Shown here piece after piece: positions 1 through 28,979 of a stretch of 64,000 nt of DNA. The notes below the pieces were generated by a model. The model ran no database searches. It worked only from the letters and a program-made list of their open reading frames with translations, and had not been told where the DNA came from. The stretch is from the NCBI GenBank assembly GCA_020091685.1, contig CM034613.1:26695595-26759594 (forward strand), written 5' to 3'. How positions within the stretch are numbered: position 1 is the first letter of the stretch; every line of letters starts with the position of its first letter. The translations under genes were made by a program, and so were the position numbers. The DNA comes from Lutjanus erythropterus (Eukaryota; Chordata; Actinopteri; Lutjaniformes; Lutjanidae).

Positions 1-300
1 TGATCATGTTGTGGTGAGCGTCTGTTTTTCTCCCCATGAAGACTTCACGTTGTGTTGTTGGTCATTTTAACTGCAGAGCCAGAGGCAGCAGACATCCGTG
101 ATCCTGTTGTGTCGCTCGCCGCCGGAGCTTCTCTTTGTTTTGGGATTAAACGTTTTCTCCTCAGGCCGCCTCAGATTTGTCACTTACAGCTCGAGAGGCT
201 GCTGGTTCATCAGGAATTAAACTTAATCTGTCGTTTGAGAGCGGGACAAACTCTGACCGCAGCGCCGGACGTCTCCTGTTGAATAAACCCGTCACTTCTG
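1..300 (+). other. possible 3' end of an upstream plus-strand gene
   Basis: A possible splice acceptor (ttttaactgcag, ending at 76) is followed by about 205 bp of mixed sequence and an AATAAA at 282-287. A GT-rich stretch (tgtgtgtgtctgcgcgtgtg) lies just beyond. This is what a last exon with a polyadenylation site looks like. The open frame from 52 shows no recognisable domain. In human, BNC2 lies tail-to-tail with CCDC171, so a bnc2 3' UTR is possible, but that is inference from synteny only. Confidence 0.25.
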
Positions 301-675
301 TGTGTGTCTGCGCGTGTGACTAAATGGAAACGCCAGACTCAGCTGTCCTGTCTGTGATGCTAAGCTAAGCTAGCCGCTCCATTGAGAACGAATGACAGGA
401 GAGTCAACAAATGAATAAAGAGAGTAAGAGCTCCCACTGTCCACCAGTCACACCAGTTACTGTCAACAAGAAAGTTACTGTGAAAACGAGGAGACACCAA
501 GAGGAAGACGTTTCTCTTTTATGTCTAAATATCTTGTCTGTGTTCTGTGTCCCAACTTTTTTAAAAACGGGGTTGTCGGTCGATAGAAAAAGAAAAAAGA
601 AAGACACAAGAGAGAGAAAAATGACAAACATCTCCAGAGGAAAAAAAGAGAATCCTGTTTGGCTGAATCAGCACA

Positions 676-712
<37 letters not shown>

Positions 713-1676
713 CAGCAGATTAAGTTGCTTTGTGAAAGACATCACACACACACACACACACACACGCCTGAGGGTGTGTGAGCGCAAGGACGTCTTTTGC
801 GATCAGACTTTAATAGAAATCCACACACACACACACACACACACACACATGGTGCTGATGCAGCAGTAGTAAAATGTTTGTTGTTTTTTTTCTGATTGAA
901 AACTTTTCTCAGTAACTTCAACGTCCAGGTCCCATAATTTCATGTTAAATAAATGGAAATTACTGAGAAATATATTTGAAATTTCTTAGAAATGACCCAC
1001 AAACTTCATGGTTAATTATGTGATAATTCACAAGTGATGAGAAAGAATGTGAATACTTCCTGAGATTAAAGTCATACATTTATGAGGAAAAACAGAATGT
1101 GATTCATGTTTTTTATCCTCATAAATTTGTGACTTTTTTCTCCTAAATTCAAGACTTCAGTCTCAGAAAACATTTACTTTTTTCTTATTAATCTGAGTTT
1201 TTTTCCTCATGAATTTAAAACTTAAATCTCAGAAAATATTCACATTTTCTTCTGATAAATTTACTGCTTTAACTCCATAAATATGCAGGTTTCTTTTCTT
1301 GTAAATTTGTCTCTTTAATCTCAGAGAATTTCTGAATTATTTCATGAAAATGTATGACTTTATAATCTCAGAGATTTGTTCGCCCTTCCTCAGCTCTGAA
1401 ATATTGTTTGTAATATGAAACGGTCCCAAACAAACAAACGTCACCAGAGAGACACTTCAGACGAGACAAACAAGGAGATTTCTGATATTTTTCTTTCACC
1501 TTTGTTGATTCTTTCTTTAAAAAAACAACCTGGTCAAAGTTTACGAGAGCAGAAATATTTTACTGAAGGTAAAAACCAACTGACAGAGTCACCAGCTGCT
1601 GCTCTGTCACACACACACACACACACACACACACAACAGACCAACATATGGCCTTCAGTTGTCTGTCACCAACCAG

Positions 1677-1726
<50 letters not shown>

Positions 1727-1980
1727 TGAAAACATAAATACAAACCATCATGTTAAATAAAAAAACTCTACATCATATAAAACTTTGTTCTCTGCAGCTG
1801 AAACTGTTCTGATTGTCTGGACGTTTGCTGAAAACGACTTCACATCTTTTCATGAGGATGAAGAGTTTCCAGGTCCTTGAAACACAGAATCCCAGGACTT
1901 TTCCAGGACCTTCAAGACCCAAAACTCTTACACATCCTGGAAAATATTCAAAAATGTTCAAACAATGCTCCGCTTTCCAT
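301..1980. repeat. gene-free stretch with CA/TG microsatellites and an AT-rich degenerate array
   Basis: No gene is visible downstream of ccdc171. TG/CA tracts lie at about 680-711, 743-764, 822-849, 1611-1635 and 1679-1724. Between about 905 and 1400 a degenerate array of roughly 55-60 bp units repeats the theme 'ctcatgaatttaaaacttaaatctcagaaaatatt'-like words (shared words: ctcataaattt, atctcagaaaat). Open frames here are products of the dinucleotide repeats. Confidence 0.6.
680..849. repeat. cluster of (TG)n and (CA)n microsatellites
   Basis: About 16 TG units at 680-711 are followed by CA tracts at 743-764 and 822-849 on the same strand, so the cluster can pair with itself. It lies in the gene-free 3' flank of ccdc171. 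Confidence 0.85.
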
Positions 1981-10503
<8,523 letters not shown>

Positions 10504-11801
10504 CCCTCGACAGCTGAGCTCACTTTAATAACCCTGAAGGATTATTTCAAATGTACATTATTATACACATATGACTTTTGTATGGAGTCACAGGACAGAA
10601 ATAAAGGAGAATCTGTAAAAAAAAATATATATTTATTTTAATATTTATTTGTTCATTAATTTCTCTGTTTTTTATATAAATATATATATATACATTTTAT
10701 TTAAAAACTTTCATATTACATATTTACTCTTTTCACGTGAATCAAAATTAAATCTGTATATTTAAAAAAATATATACAAATATTTATTTGTAAAATTGTT
10801 TTAACTTGGCCCTTCAAGAAATAGTAAAAGCAACAGGGAAAAGAACAAGCAAAAATAAAGGGATAAAAATAAACAAATATAAATGAAAATACACAGAAAA
10901 AATAATCAGTTATTTAGAGTAATTTCAAAAGAGGAAATTGGTATTATTCCACATACATAAATAAACAAGTAAATGGAAAATAAATAAAAATGTTTATAAT
11001 TACTCTTTTATATTTTGTTTTTTGTTTGTGAAAGCGACTAACTAACAAAACGTTTTATTTTCTAGCTACATGTAGTTTTGAAATATGTTCCATTATCTGA
11101 GCGCCAGTCTGAGGCCGTTTGATTCATCTTTGTTTCAGGTTCAGGTGCTGACAAACAGCGGAGACCCTGGAGGTGGTTCTGGTGTCAGGAGAGGGAGGCT
11201 GGCTGGTTGCTTGGCTGCCAGGAGACGCACTCCGCCCCTCGCATGAAGCTGCGGCGATCTCCATTTACAAATCTACCTATTAAATACTCACGATGATATC
11301 GCCCGACTTATATACATTTTATAACAAGAAGTATGATAGTCGACGTATCTGTCACATCAACTTTACACTTCGGCTCCAATAAAAATACCAGTTATTGTTG
11401 ATTTCCACAATCTCGACTGTACGAAGTGCAGGACGACTGTGAAAAATTTCCATCTGAGATTTTTCATGTTTAACTGCTGCTTGGTGGTTCTACTATATGC
11501 CGAATTCACAACAATACTGGAACGATTATCCAAATGTCTTAAACGTTTTAATCCCTTTACTACAGTTTTGTCAGTCAATATGACAACATAAAATTCACAT
11601 ATTTCCTAAACGGAATTTTGTCATCATACGATACCCACCCCGAACAAAGACCCGCTTCACGATAAATATTCAGCATTAACATCTTCGTGCGCTCAAAAAT
11701 AACTTTATTCTGAATGAGACGGTCTAAATAACTTTCTCACAGAATAACACTGATGAGAAAACCCCGAAAATAGCTTGTAAACAACTTTTGTAAACACTTA
11801 C
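10504..11801. other. AT-rich stretch, likely ccdc171 intron 1
   Basis: No gene is visible. Positions about 10620-11100 are an AT-rich mosaic of TTTATTT/AAATAAA words. Positions 11133-11250 are by contrast GC-rich and hold a GC box (ctccgcccc near 11229) and a near-match to an RFX X-box at 11206-11218 (one mismatch to GTNRCC-N-RGYAAC). If the exon at 11802-11840 is real, this is intron 1; otherwise the GC-rich island could be an alternative promoter. Confidence 0.5.
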
Positions 11802-11840
11802 AGCGACATTTATCCAGGAACCGTTTGAATCTGACGCCAT
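11802..11840 (-). CDS. ccdc171: candidate 5'-most coding exon of ccdc171 (13 codons)
   Basis: On the minus strand an ATG inside aaagATGGCGtc (a YY1-like initiator context) opens 13 codons, MASDSNGSWINVA, followed directly by a good donor (gtaagtg). It can be joined in phase to an acceptor 15 nt upstream of the ATG at 10503 (gtgag/ctcagc), adding LSCRG before MQIEPAE and avoiding the upstream stop. That acceptor has a poor pyrimidine tract, so the join is uncertain. The exon may instead be 5' UTR or belong to an unrecognised short transcript. It is too short to identify by itself. Confidence 0.4.
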
Positions 11841-11859
11841 CTTTAGCGTCCATATGTCA

Positions 11860-11915
11860 TTTCCGCATTGCTTCTGGATTGGCTGGACAACTGACCAATG
11901 GTGACCGCTCATTTC
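11860..11915 (-). promoter_or_regulatory. CCAAT-box promoter, minus strand
   Basis: Two NF-Y type boxes in opposite orientation sit 17 bp apart (ATTGG at 11878-11882 and CCAAT at 11895-11899). They lie 40-60 bp upstream of the ATGGCG first exon. No TATA box is seen. Such paired CCAAT boxes are common in housekeeping promoters. The wdr55 start is about 700 bp away in the other direction, so the two genes are head to head. Confidence 0.45.
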
Positions 11916-12469
11916 TGCACGTCATTTATGTGGTTATTTATTTATTTGCTTGTTTATATTTTGTTTTTGTTTTATCATTATTATTTATACTTATACGTAT
12001 ACTTTTTTCAGTCTGGCTCAACATTCTATGTTAAATGCAGTTAACAAAAAAAAGGGGAAATCGAAATGAGATGGAAGATGGAGATGAAAATGCAATAAAA
12101 ATGCAATATGCTTTGATTTAGGTAAGACTCTTAGAATAAATCTGAAAAAGAATAAGAAAATAAATGTGGAAATATAAAAAGAAATAGTTAACAGACTAAA
12201 GTAAATAAAAGAATGTGAATATATAGACAAATAACAAAATATAAAAGAAAATCGCCTATAAGTATTTCCATTTTTTTTCCCACATTTATTTGTTCATTTA
12301 TATTTGTATATATTTATTCATATGTGTTAAAATATATTTATTTATTGCATTTTGTATTTTTATATTAATATTTTCCTTATTCTTTACCCCTTTTGCTTTT
12401 CCTTAAAAGGACGAGTTTTTTATTTATCTTTGCATTTCCAAACGTATTTATTCTTTTAGTTGTGTCTCT
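11916..12469. other. AT-rich intergenic DNA between ccdc171 and wdr55
   Basis: No gene is seen. The sequence is dominated by TTTATTT/AATAAA words (for example 11936-12020 and 12230-12400) with no coding bias or clear repeat unit. Confidence 0.5.
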
Positions 12470-12550
12470 GTTCAGTAGGGGGCGGTATGACCCGTTTTCG
12501 CCAGTGACGCTGCCATTATTGAGCGTAGAAGAAGACAGAACGAAAACAAC
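12470..12550 (+). promoter_or_regulatory. wdr55: wdr55 proximal promoter and 5' UTR
   Basis: A GGGGGCGG box at about 12477-12485 precedes a short leader ending in aacaacATGGCGGCG. The ATGGCG context again matches the YY1-type initiator found at ribosome- and nucleolus-related genes. There is no TATA box. The exact start site cannot be set from sequence. Confidence 0.4.
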
Positions 12551-15500
12551 ATGGCGGCGTCCACAGAACACGTTGAAGTGACCGATCCTCCAGAAATGGA
12601 CAAAACAGAAGCTCCGGAGACCAGCATAGACTTGGACACCGGCAAAGACCCTGTTCCTAGCAAAGACCCGGAGACCGGCAGAGACCCAGAGACCGGCAGT
12701 GACCCGGAGACCGGCAAAGACCCGGAGACTGGCAGAGACCCGGAGCATTCAGACTCAGACGCTGCAGGTCAGGACCCAGACACGGACCAGGATGAAGACG
12801 AAGACGAGGACGGAGGCGAGCCGCCCGAACCGAAGATCCGGGACACCCCGGAGGACATCAAGCTGGAGGCGATCGCCAACACGGTGGCTCTCCACCCCAG
12901 CAGGGACATCTTGGTGTGCGGGGACGTGGACGGGGACGTGTACGCGTACTCGTACTCGTGCACAGAGGGACAGAACCGCGAGCTGTGGTCCTCGGGACAC
13001 CACATGAAGTCCTGCCGCCAGGTCCGGTTCTCTGAGGACGGACTGAAGCTGTACAGCGTCTCCAGGGACAAGGCTGTCCACCTGTTGGACGCAGAGAGGG
13101 GACAGCTGGTCACCAGGATCAGAGGGGCCCATGAGGCCCCCATCAACAGTCTGCTGCTAGTGGACCAGAACATCCTGGCGACCGGAGATGACCGGGGGAC
13201 ACTCAAGGTCTGGACCAGTCCTGTCCTTCATTTAATACTGTGTCCAGGTCCATCCTGATGATGTCCAGCATGGTCCATATAACATGACATCACCATGACA
13301 ACAAAAACAAAGAACAGTTATTTACTTTTTTATGAAAAAACAAACAAAATCGAAAATAAAATGCTTTCATATAATCTGTCAAATCAGATATTATTATAGT
13401 TGATATATATCCACCCTGATTTGACAGATTATATTTCATTTGAATTCTTGGGTTAAATGTTCAATAAAATCCAAATTACATGTGAAGTCTCTAATAAACT
13501 TTATTATACATATTAAATGAAATTTGAACAGTCAGATCTGTTATTTGTTCTTGTTGTCATGGTGATGTCAGTTAGATTTGGTTCAGTCAGAGCTTTTCTC
13601 ACTACATGTGGGCCTTTCTTACCCTCAGGTGTGCATAAATTACAGGTTATAACATAATTATTAAATACCAATTAATTAAAATATAAGAATGTGAAATGCG
13701 TTGTCATATCAGTATCGGCCACAAGAAGCTGGTATTTAGTTAAGGATAGGATATTGGCATCAGCTGGAAAAACGAAAAACATATCATGCATGGCTGGTTG
13801 TGAGATCTGAAATGGTTTCTTAATGGTCCAGAATTGTCTTTGACTGGTCAAAGTTGATGTTTTCTAGTCTTTTGTTGGTTTAGGTTGGTATTTTATAGAC
13901 TTTTATTGAACTAAGTGTGTATTTTACAGATGTTTGTTTGTCTAAGGAGATCTTTTCTGGGTTTTTGCTGGTCTAGGTTGTTGTTTGAAAAGTCTTTTGT
14001 TTGTCTGAGTTGGTATTTCATAAAATTTGTTGGTCTAAATTGGTGTTAAAATAGTTTAACAAAGTCTCTCCTGGGCTAAGCTGATCCTTTCATGGTTTAG
14101 CAGGTTTTGTTGAATAGTAACAATGATGAAATGTTAATGATCATCTTTTATGGTCGTCATTCAATTTGAAATGCAGTAGTATTTTTTTTTAATTAATCTT
14201 CCACCCCACGCCGTAACTTTATTGATATCTTGTTTGTGTGAGAAGGTGTGGGATATGAGGAAGGGGACGGCCATCATGGATCTGAAACACCATGAGGATT
14301 ACATCAGTGACATCACTGTGGACCAGGCCAAGAGGATCCTACTCACCGCCAGGTAATAATAATAATGGCAATAATCCTCCCAAAGTACTGTTTATTGTCA
14401 GTATCAGATCATAACTATTGAGTTCCAGTTCTCATGCCTGTGTTCTGCTTGTTTTAGCCCACAAATCTTGTATACTTAAAACGATGGCTGACCGTACTTC
14501 AAAGCATTTATTTTTTTTATTTCTTTTCTCCAAGGCAGCACAATGTTTTCAGTTAGTATCAGGATGCATTGATGTCTGTGCTTGGTGATTTATTGTCTTC
14601 TCTGATTTTCTGATGTTCCTTGTGACTGTAACGCTGGTCAGTGTCCAACTCTGAAACCTTGCAAGTCGAAGTGTCCTTGAACACATCAACAAGCTGCCAA
14701 GTTGGACTAAAAAGCACTAATTTCATTTGCTATATTCTGATACAGCGGTGATGGAACCATGGGCGTCTTCAACATCAAGAGGCGGAGGTTCGAGCTGCTC
14801 TCCGAGTATCAGAGTGGCGATCTGACCTCGGTGGCGCTGATGAAGAAGGGCAAGAAGGTGGTCTGCGGCTCCAGCGAGGGAACCATCTACATATTCAACT
14901 GGAACGGATTTGGAGCCACCAGCGATCGCTTCGCACTCAAGGCCGAGTCGGTGGACTGCATCGCCCCTATCACAGACAACATCATGTGCACCGCCTCCAT
15001 GGACGGCTACATTCGGTGAGTTGGGTAACTAGTACAGACCGTTGCTGTTTTTGACACGTTACTCTGGTCTAATGGTCAAAACTGATGTTTTGATAGTATA
15101 AGATGGTTCCTTCAAACTCTGGTCCATGATGGTCTTTCAGTAGTCCAAGTTGGTGTTTTGATGGTCCAAGCTGGTTTGTCAGTGGTCCATGATAACCTCA
15201 GGACCTCCCTATTTCATGTTAAGCGTTTCTTGCCATATGAGAAGTTACTAACACGTTCTGTCTGTCCTCCATTAGAGCTGTCAATCTCCTTCCCAACCGG
15301 GTCATCGGCTGCATCGGACAACACGTCGGCGAACCCATCGAAGAGCTCGCCAAGTCCTGGGACTCTCGCTTTCTGGTCAGCAGCGCTCACGACCAGCTCA
15401 TCAAGTTCTGGGACATTTCCAGTTTACCAAACACCACCGTCAACGAATACCGCAAGAGGAAGAAGAAAGACGGTCGAATGAAGTCTCTCACCAAGAAGGC

Positions 15501-15609
15501 CCATGGAGACAACGACTTCTTCGCAGGACTGGTAGAGGAGACGGAAAACAAGGAAGAGGAGAAAGAGGAAGAGGAGGACGACAGTGACAGCGACAGTGGC
15601 AGCGATTGA
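12551..15609 (+). CDS. wdr55: WDR55, nucleolar WD40 repeat protein
   Basis: Exons 12551-13207, 14246-14352, 14746-15015 and 15276-15609, all in phase; 1368 nt, 455 aa (human about 383). Residues 1-100 are an acidic tail with five DPETG repeats and a DEDEDED run. The WD40 propeller follows, with strong matches to human WDR55: [60 protein letters not shown] and HDQLIKFWD. The C terminus is basic then acidic ([13 protein letters not shown] to SDSDSGSD). The family is nucleolar and is known from medaka to affect rRNA production and organ development. The first intron donor is weak (aag/gtctgg) and the acceptor side repeats the same word (aag/gtgtgg). No domain is missing. Confidence 0.95.
12665..12745 (+). 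repeat. wdr55: coding 18-bp tandem repeat (DPETG-R/S/K) in wdr55
   Basis: Four full 18-bp units and a partial fifth encode [24 protein letters not shown] and DPE. Units differ at one to three bases, so slippage or unequal exchange is likely recent. The repeat lengthens the acidic N-terminal tail outside the WD40 fold. Confidence 0.9.
13285..13570. mobile_element. small MITE-like element with nested inverted repeats, wdr55 intron 1
   Basis: The ends are 20-bp inverted repeats: tgacatcaccatgacaacaa at 13285-13304 against ttgttgtcatggtgatgtca at 13551-13570. A second, inner inverted repeat of 17 bp lies at 13371-13387 and 13416-13432 (ataatctgtcaaatcag and its reverse complement). The interior is AT-rich with no coding capacity. 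No convincing target duplication is visible, so the superfamily is open. Confidence 0.7.
13795..14110. repeat. degenerate TTGGTCTAGGTTGGT minisatellite, wdr55 intron 1
   Basis: About six degenerate 50-55 bp units carry words such as ggtctaggttg, gtttgtctgagttggtattt and tggtctaaattggtgtt. A related array occupies 15060-15190 in intron 3 of the same gene. Confidence 0.7.
15060..15190. repeat. short copy of the wdr55 intron minisatellite, intron 3
   Basis: Units such as tggtccatgatggtcttt and agtccaagttggtgttttga match the intron 1 array (13795-14110) in wording and orientation. Confidence 0.65.
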
Positions 15610-16260
15610 AAAGCTGTTTCATGTTTGACGTGTCCACACTGTGCCTTTGGACATCTTAGTCCTTGGAGACTTTTATCCAAAGTGCCTCATGATGTCTGGA
15701 GCACATGAACATGGAGGGCACTGTGGCGGACATTAGCAGGAACTGAACGTCCGATCCCCACAGTCTTGGTGCCTCATTTTGGACACCACTGACTCTGTAT
15801 TTAGGGGTCCAAGCAAAAAAATCTTTCAAATCATTAGCATCTGGTTTTCTGATCTAAAAATGTCTGTGTCACAAGCTGCTTGGACCCCGTTAAAACCTGC
15901 TTGCAGGTCTTGTTATGAATGGGATTGTCAGAACAAGGTTCATTTCCTCACAAACACAAATATGTGGTGGGACGAGCAGTGAATGTCCCAGAGGAGTGCG
16001 TTATCTTTCCTTCAGAAATATTCACTCATTGTTGAAACAAATATAAGACAAAATGATCAGACACTAAAATAATGGGAAATAATTAAAAATTGTGATGTTG
16101 GTCATTGGACCTTCATACTTTATTTGGTACAGACCAAATGTGTTTGTAACAGAGGATCAAAAACTTTCAGACTTTCTAGAAAGTTTTGCAGTTTGGGGCT
16201 ATTTTATTTAAGCAAACTTCTTGTTCGGCTGCTTGTGTTAAGGAAACATTAAAGAACTTT
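15610..16260 (+). other. wdr55: wdr55 3' UTR with candidate polyadenylation signal
   Basis: Unique AT-leaning sequence follows the TGA. An ATTAAA at 16248-16253 is followed by a T-rich run and a tgtgctga stretch, a plausible 3' end. No canonical AATAAA occurs earlier in the stretch. Confidence 0.4.
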
Positions 16261-16534
16261 TTTGTTAAATGAAAAAAATGGGTGTGCTGAGTATATTTGT
16301 GAAAAACTGCATTTGTTTAACATTTTTCTTTGACATTAAAATTGTTTCACAACTTGTTTGAATTTATTTAACACAGTTCCTGAAATGTAAAGGGGTTTAA
16401 AGAGTACAACTATACTTAAAGTACAATTAATTAAGTTACTGCTAAGGCTTCCAACTTCATACCTGGCGACAGACTACAGATGAAAACTAGCATTTTGGCT
16501 AACTGTGGCGTATTTACAGTACTGTTGATTAATG

Positions 16535-16760
16535 TTGATTATTAGGGCCACAACTATGATTATTTCCATCACCTATCAGTTGTTTAGACCATAAAATGTC
16601 AGAAAATGGTGAAAAATGTTGGTCACTGTTTTCCAGAGTCCAAGATAACGTCCTCAGATGTCTTGTTTTGATCCCAAAATATGGCTTAAGATGATTAATT
16701 GATTATCAAAGTTGTTGCAGATTAATTTAGTAGTTTAATATCAATTATTTGATGAATCGC
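16535..16760. mobile_element. fragment of a common teleost 'GGGCTGCAAC' dispersed repeat
   Basis: The stretch holds attagggccacaactatgat, then accataaaatgtcagaaaatg, then dcaagatnacgtcctcagatg-like sequence and ends with attgattatcaaagttgttgc. From memory this is a widespread non-autonomous repeat in percomorph fish with GGGCTGCAAC ends. Other copies in this window are at about 18130-18530, 31765-32030 and 48470-48525. Confidence 0.7.
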
Positions 16761-16844
16761 TTGTGACGTATACACAAGGTGAGATTCTTTAAGTTCAGGG
16801 TTGGATCAGATTACTTAGTAATATAGTCAGTTACTGAAAAAGTG

Positions 16845-17115
16845 ATGTAAAAGACATAACACTCAAAACACAAGACGACATAAAAGACATACCAAGACAA
16901 AAAAGCTGTAAGAAGACCAAGAAATTATGTAAAGGACATAACAAGACATAAGAAAACAGAAGACAAAAAAAATGTTAAAGACGTAGCAAGATAAAAAAAA
17001 ATACATTAAAAAGACATAAAAAACATAAGATGAAAAAGATATAAGACAAAAAACAATGCAAAAGATGTAACAAGACGTCAGAAGGCAAAAAATTAATAAT
17101 AAAAGATGTAACAAC
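16845..17115. repeat. degenerate 'aaaagacataacaagac' array
   Basis: About six units of 40-50 bp contain acataacaagacataagaa, gacataaaagacata and related words. The array lies upstream of the psip1 promoter and has no coding potential on either strand. Confidence 0.7.
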
Positions 17116-17324
17116 AGGTGGTAGAAATGTCCTTCAAAAGTTATACAACAATAGTTGCTGTCATAGAAAGGCAATACATCAATAAATATTTTAAAATACC
17201 TAAAAAATATTCTGCAGTATTAAATGTAAATTATTTTCGCGCAAAAAAATATTTTCTTTGCGTTTTCCCCCGATGTGGTACAGTCGTCTCAGTGGTACAG
17301 TCCAACAGGAGGCGGGAAAGCGTG

Positions 17325-17470
17325 GAACGTCACGTGACAGCAGTTCCTCTGGCAACATGGCGACGTGCATGCAGCTGTAGCTTAGTAACAAGAAGAAGAA
17401 GCCTCCTGTTGAACCCAGGAAACACCGCGGTGTCAATCTGCGTTGTCAGACGTTTATCGTCGTGTTTTCG
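17325..17470 (+). promoter_or_regulatory. psip1: psip1 promoter and non-coding first exon
   Basis: A palindromic E-box TCACGTGA at 17330-17337 is followed by a YY1-type site (aacATGGCGac, 17354-17364). The exon then runs to a strong donor (ttttcg/gtgagtatg) at 17470/17471. The next acceptor is at 18752, 42 bp before the ATG. There is no TATA box. The ATGGCG here opens no useful frame across the donor, so this is taken as 5' UTR. Confidence 0.55.
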
Positions 17471-18752
17471 GTGAGTATGAGTCCGTTACCGTCCCGTTAG
17501 AGACACAGCTGGTAAAATAAACGGTTTGAATCCTGCTGTTAGAGCAGCTAGCTCAGTTAGCTTCAGTGCTAACAGGCTGTATTTGTAAACAATGAGTAAA
17601 CGTGCTGCTCAAAACGAAACTACCGAGTGAAACTACAGTTTACACTTTACACACAGCTGTTTAAACAGGATGTTCACACCGGACAGACCCGGTTTCACTT
17701 TGGATTGAAGCCGTTAGATTCTGTTAATTTAACGTTACTGTGTGTAACAGCAGAAACATTAACAGTAAAGATGAAAAAACGGTTTAAAATGAACAGAGAA
17801 TCCGTTTGAGTCACATATAAGTCAAGTACATGTCTTTGGTTCCTCTGGTCTCTATGTAAATAACATATATTTACGTTAACAGAGCAGGATAACGGTTGCA
17901 GATGTATTTTGTATTTCAAATGAGAGTTTACTGGTTAAATTTAGAGTGAAATGATTCATTATGGCCATGATCCATGACTTTAACTGGTTTGTTTGTTTAG
18001 TCATTATTATATTTGTCAACCTAAGATGTCAGTTAAATGTGTCATTAGCAGGTTGGGGTCAAATTACTTACCAAATAAGTTTACATGGCTATATTAGTAA
18101 TTAATAATTATTAATCCATTGGGTTACAAATAGGGCTGAACAATCTCATTTTTACTGATATTGCAGTTGTGATATGATTTGCAATATTGGAGGGAATTAA
18201 AATGTTTACATAATTATGTTAAAGGTCGATCTTTTGTGGCGATCTGCACGAAAACTGCAATACTTTGTCAATCAATCAACCGGTCGTCAGCTATTAAATA
18301 AATTGCCAACTGTTTTGATAATCGATTCAGTCAATCAGTTTGGATCTTTTTTAAAAAAAGAAATTGTCCAAAATTCTCTAATTTCTGCTTAAATGTGAAT
18401 ATTTTCTGGTTTCTTTACTCCTTTCTGACAGTAAACTGAATATCTTGGAGTTGTGGACAAAAAAAGACATTTTAGGACATTTCACTTTGAGAAACACTGA
18501 TCAATATTTTCTGACATTTGATCACAAGTACCGTCCATGGCCTCCGCCTGTTTTTCAGTTGACAAGATTCATTTTTTCTTTCTTTCCACATGACAAATAA
18601 ACTACCTCATACAACCACACTTCAAAAGATCTGAACTGTCCCTTTAAAGGCCCAGTCAGTGCCTTATTTTTTCAGACTGTGAGTAAGTGACAGCGGCCGT
18701 CAGACACACTGATGGACACGAGGAGAACCCGACCGTCTCTGTTCTCTTTCAG
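17471..18752 (+). other. psip1 5' UTR intron with a dispersed repeat
   Basis: The intron lies between the non-coding exon and the coding start exon. It contains a copy of the GGGCTGCAAC-type repeat at about 18130-18530, recognised by gtgaatattttctggtttct, cagtaaactgaatatcttgg and gacatttgatc. The rest shows no gene. Confidence 0.55.
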
Positions 18753-18785
18753 CTGCGTTCAGTTCCCCCTGTAGTCGAGGTCTGA

Positions 18786-28194
<9,409 letters not shown>

Positions 28195-28307
28195 AGCAGC
28201 TTGGACTGAACCAACTCTAATGTGAGGGGGGTGAACCGGAAACGGTGCCCCGACATGGACAATGTGAACTTGTACAACACATTTACCTCATCACACACAC
28301 ACACACA

Positions 28308-28338
<31 letters not shown>

Positions 28339-28925
28339 CTCAATTTATTTATGTTCTGTTGGACATGAGAATGTGTCCACAGTGTTTTGGTAGATTGTCA
28401 CACCTGAGCAGGTAACATGTAAACTACAGTTAACATGAAGCATTAGTCAACACTGGCTTTAGAACAGTGCTGATCTCTGTTCCGTTAAACGCCTTAACCT
28501 CAACTTTTTTTAAATTAAACTTGGTACAGTTTAATCTTTTATTCTATATTTTATTGTTATGCAGTGAGATGTTTTTTGAGTTGTTGTTGTTTGTACTTGT
28601 GTTCAGATGTTACAGTTGTTTTCTAGTTGCTCACTCTGTTGTGTAAATATGTAATTTTAACTTACAGAAATTATAAAACGTTTTACAAACCTGACACGGA
28701 GTCTGGAATCTAATTATTTCATTCAAGACTTTGAACAAACAGATTCAAACTTTTTACAGTTTGTGAGACACTGAATATGTGATTTTGCTTTTGAAGGTAA
28801 ACATTAAGATCCAGATGTTTATTCTACAGTGAACATACAGTAAAGTACAATAATGTAAATTAATATTTACAAAGCTTTTTGTCATAAAGAGAAAGGTGTA
28901 AGATTTCAAGTTTTAAAATAAAACA
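28195..28925 (+). other. psip1: psip1 3' UTR with CA repeat and polyadenylation signal
   Basis: The TGA at 28192-28194 is followed by UTR-like sequence including a CA tract at 28291-28339. An AATAAA lies at 28917-28922, followed by T-rich DNA. Confidence 0.45.
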
Positions 28926-28979
28926 CAAATTGCCGTTTTACAAAAAAGTTGATTCTCTTTTCTTGAATATTCAGTTATA

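Noticed and set aside
411-869. 152-codon open frame
   Set aside because: It is held open by TG and CA repeats that read as VCVC and HTHT; no domain or splice context.
12377-12748. Minus-strand frame rich in [11 protein letters not shown] repeats
   Set aside because: It is the antisense of the wdr55 DPETG repeat.
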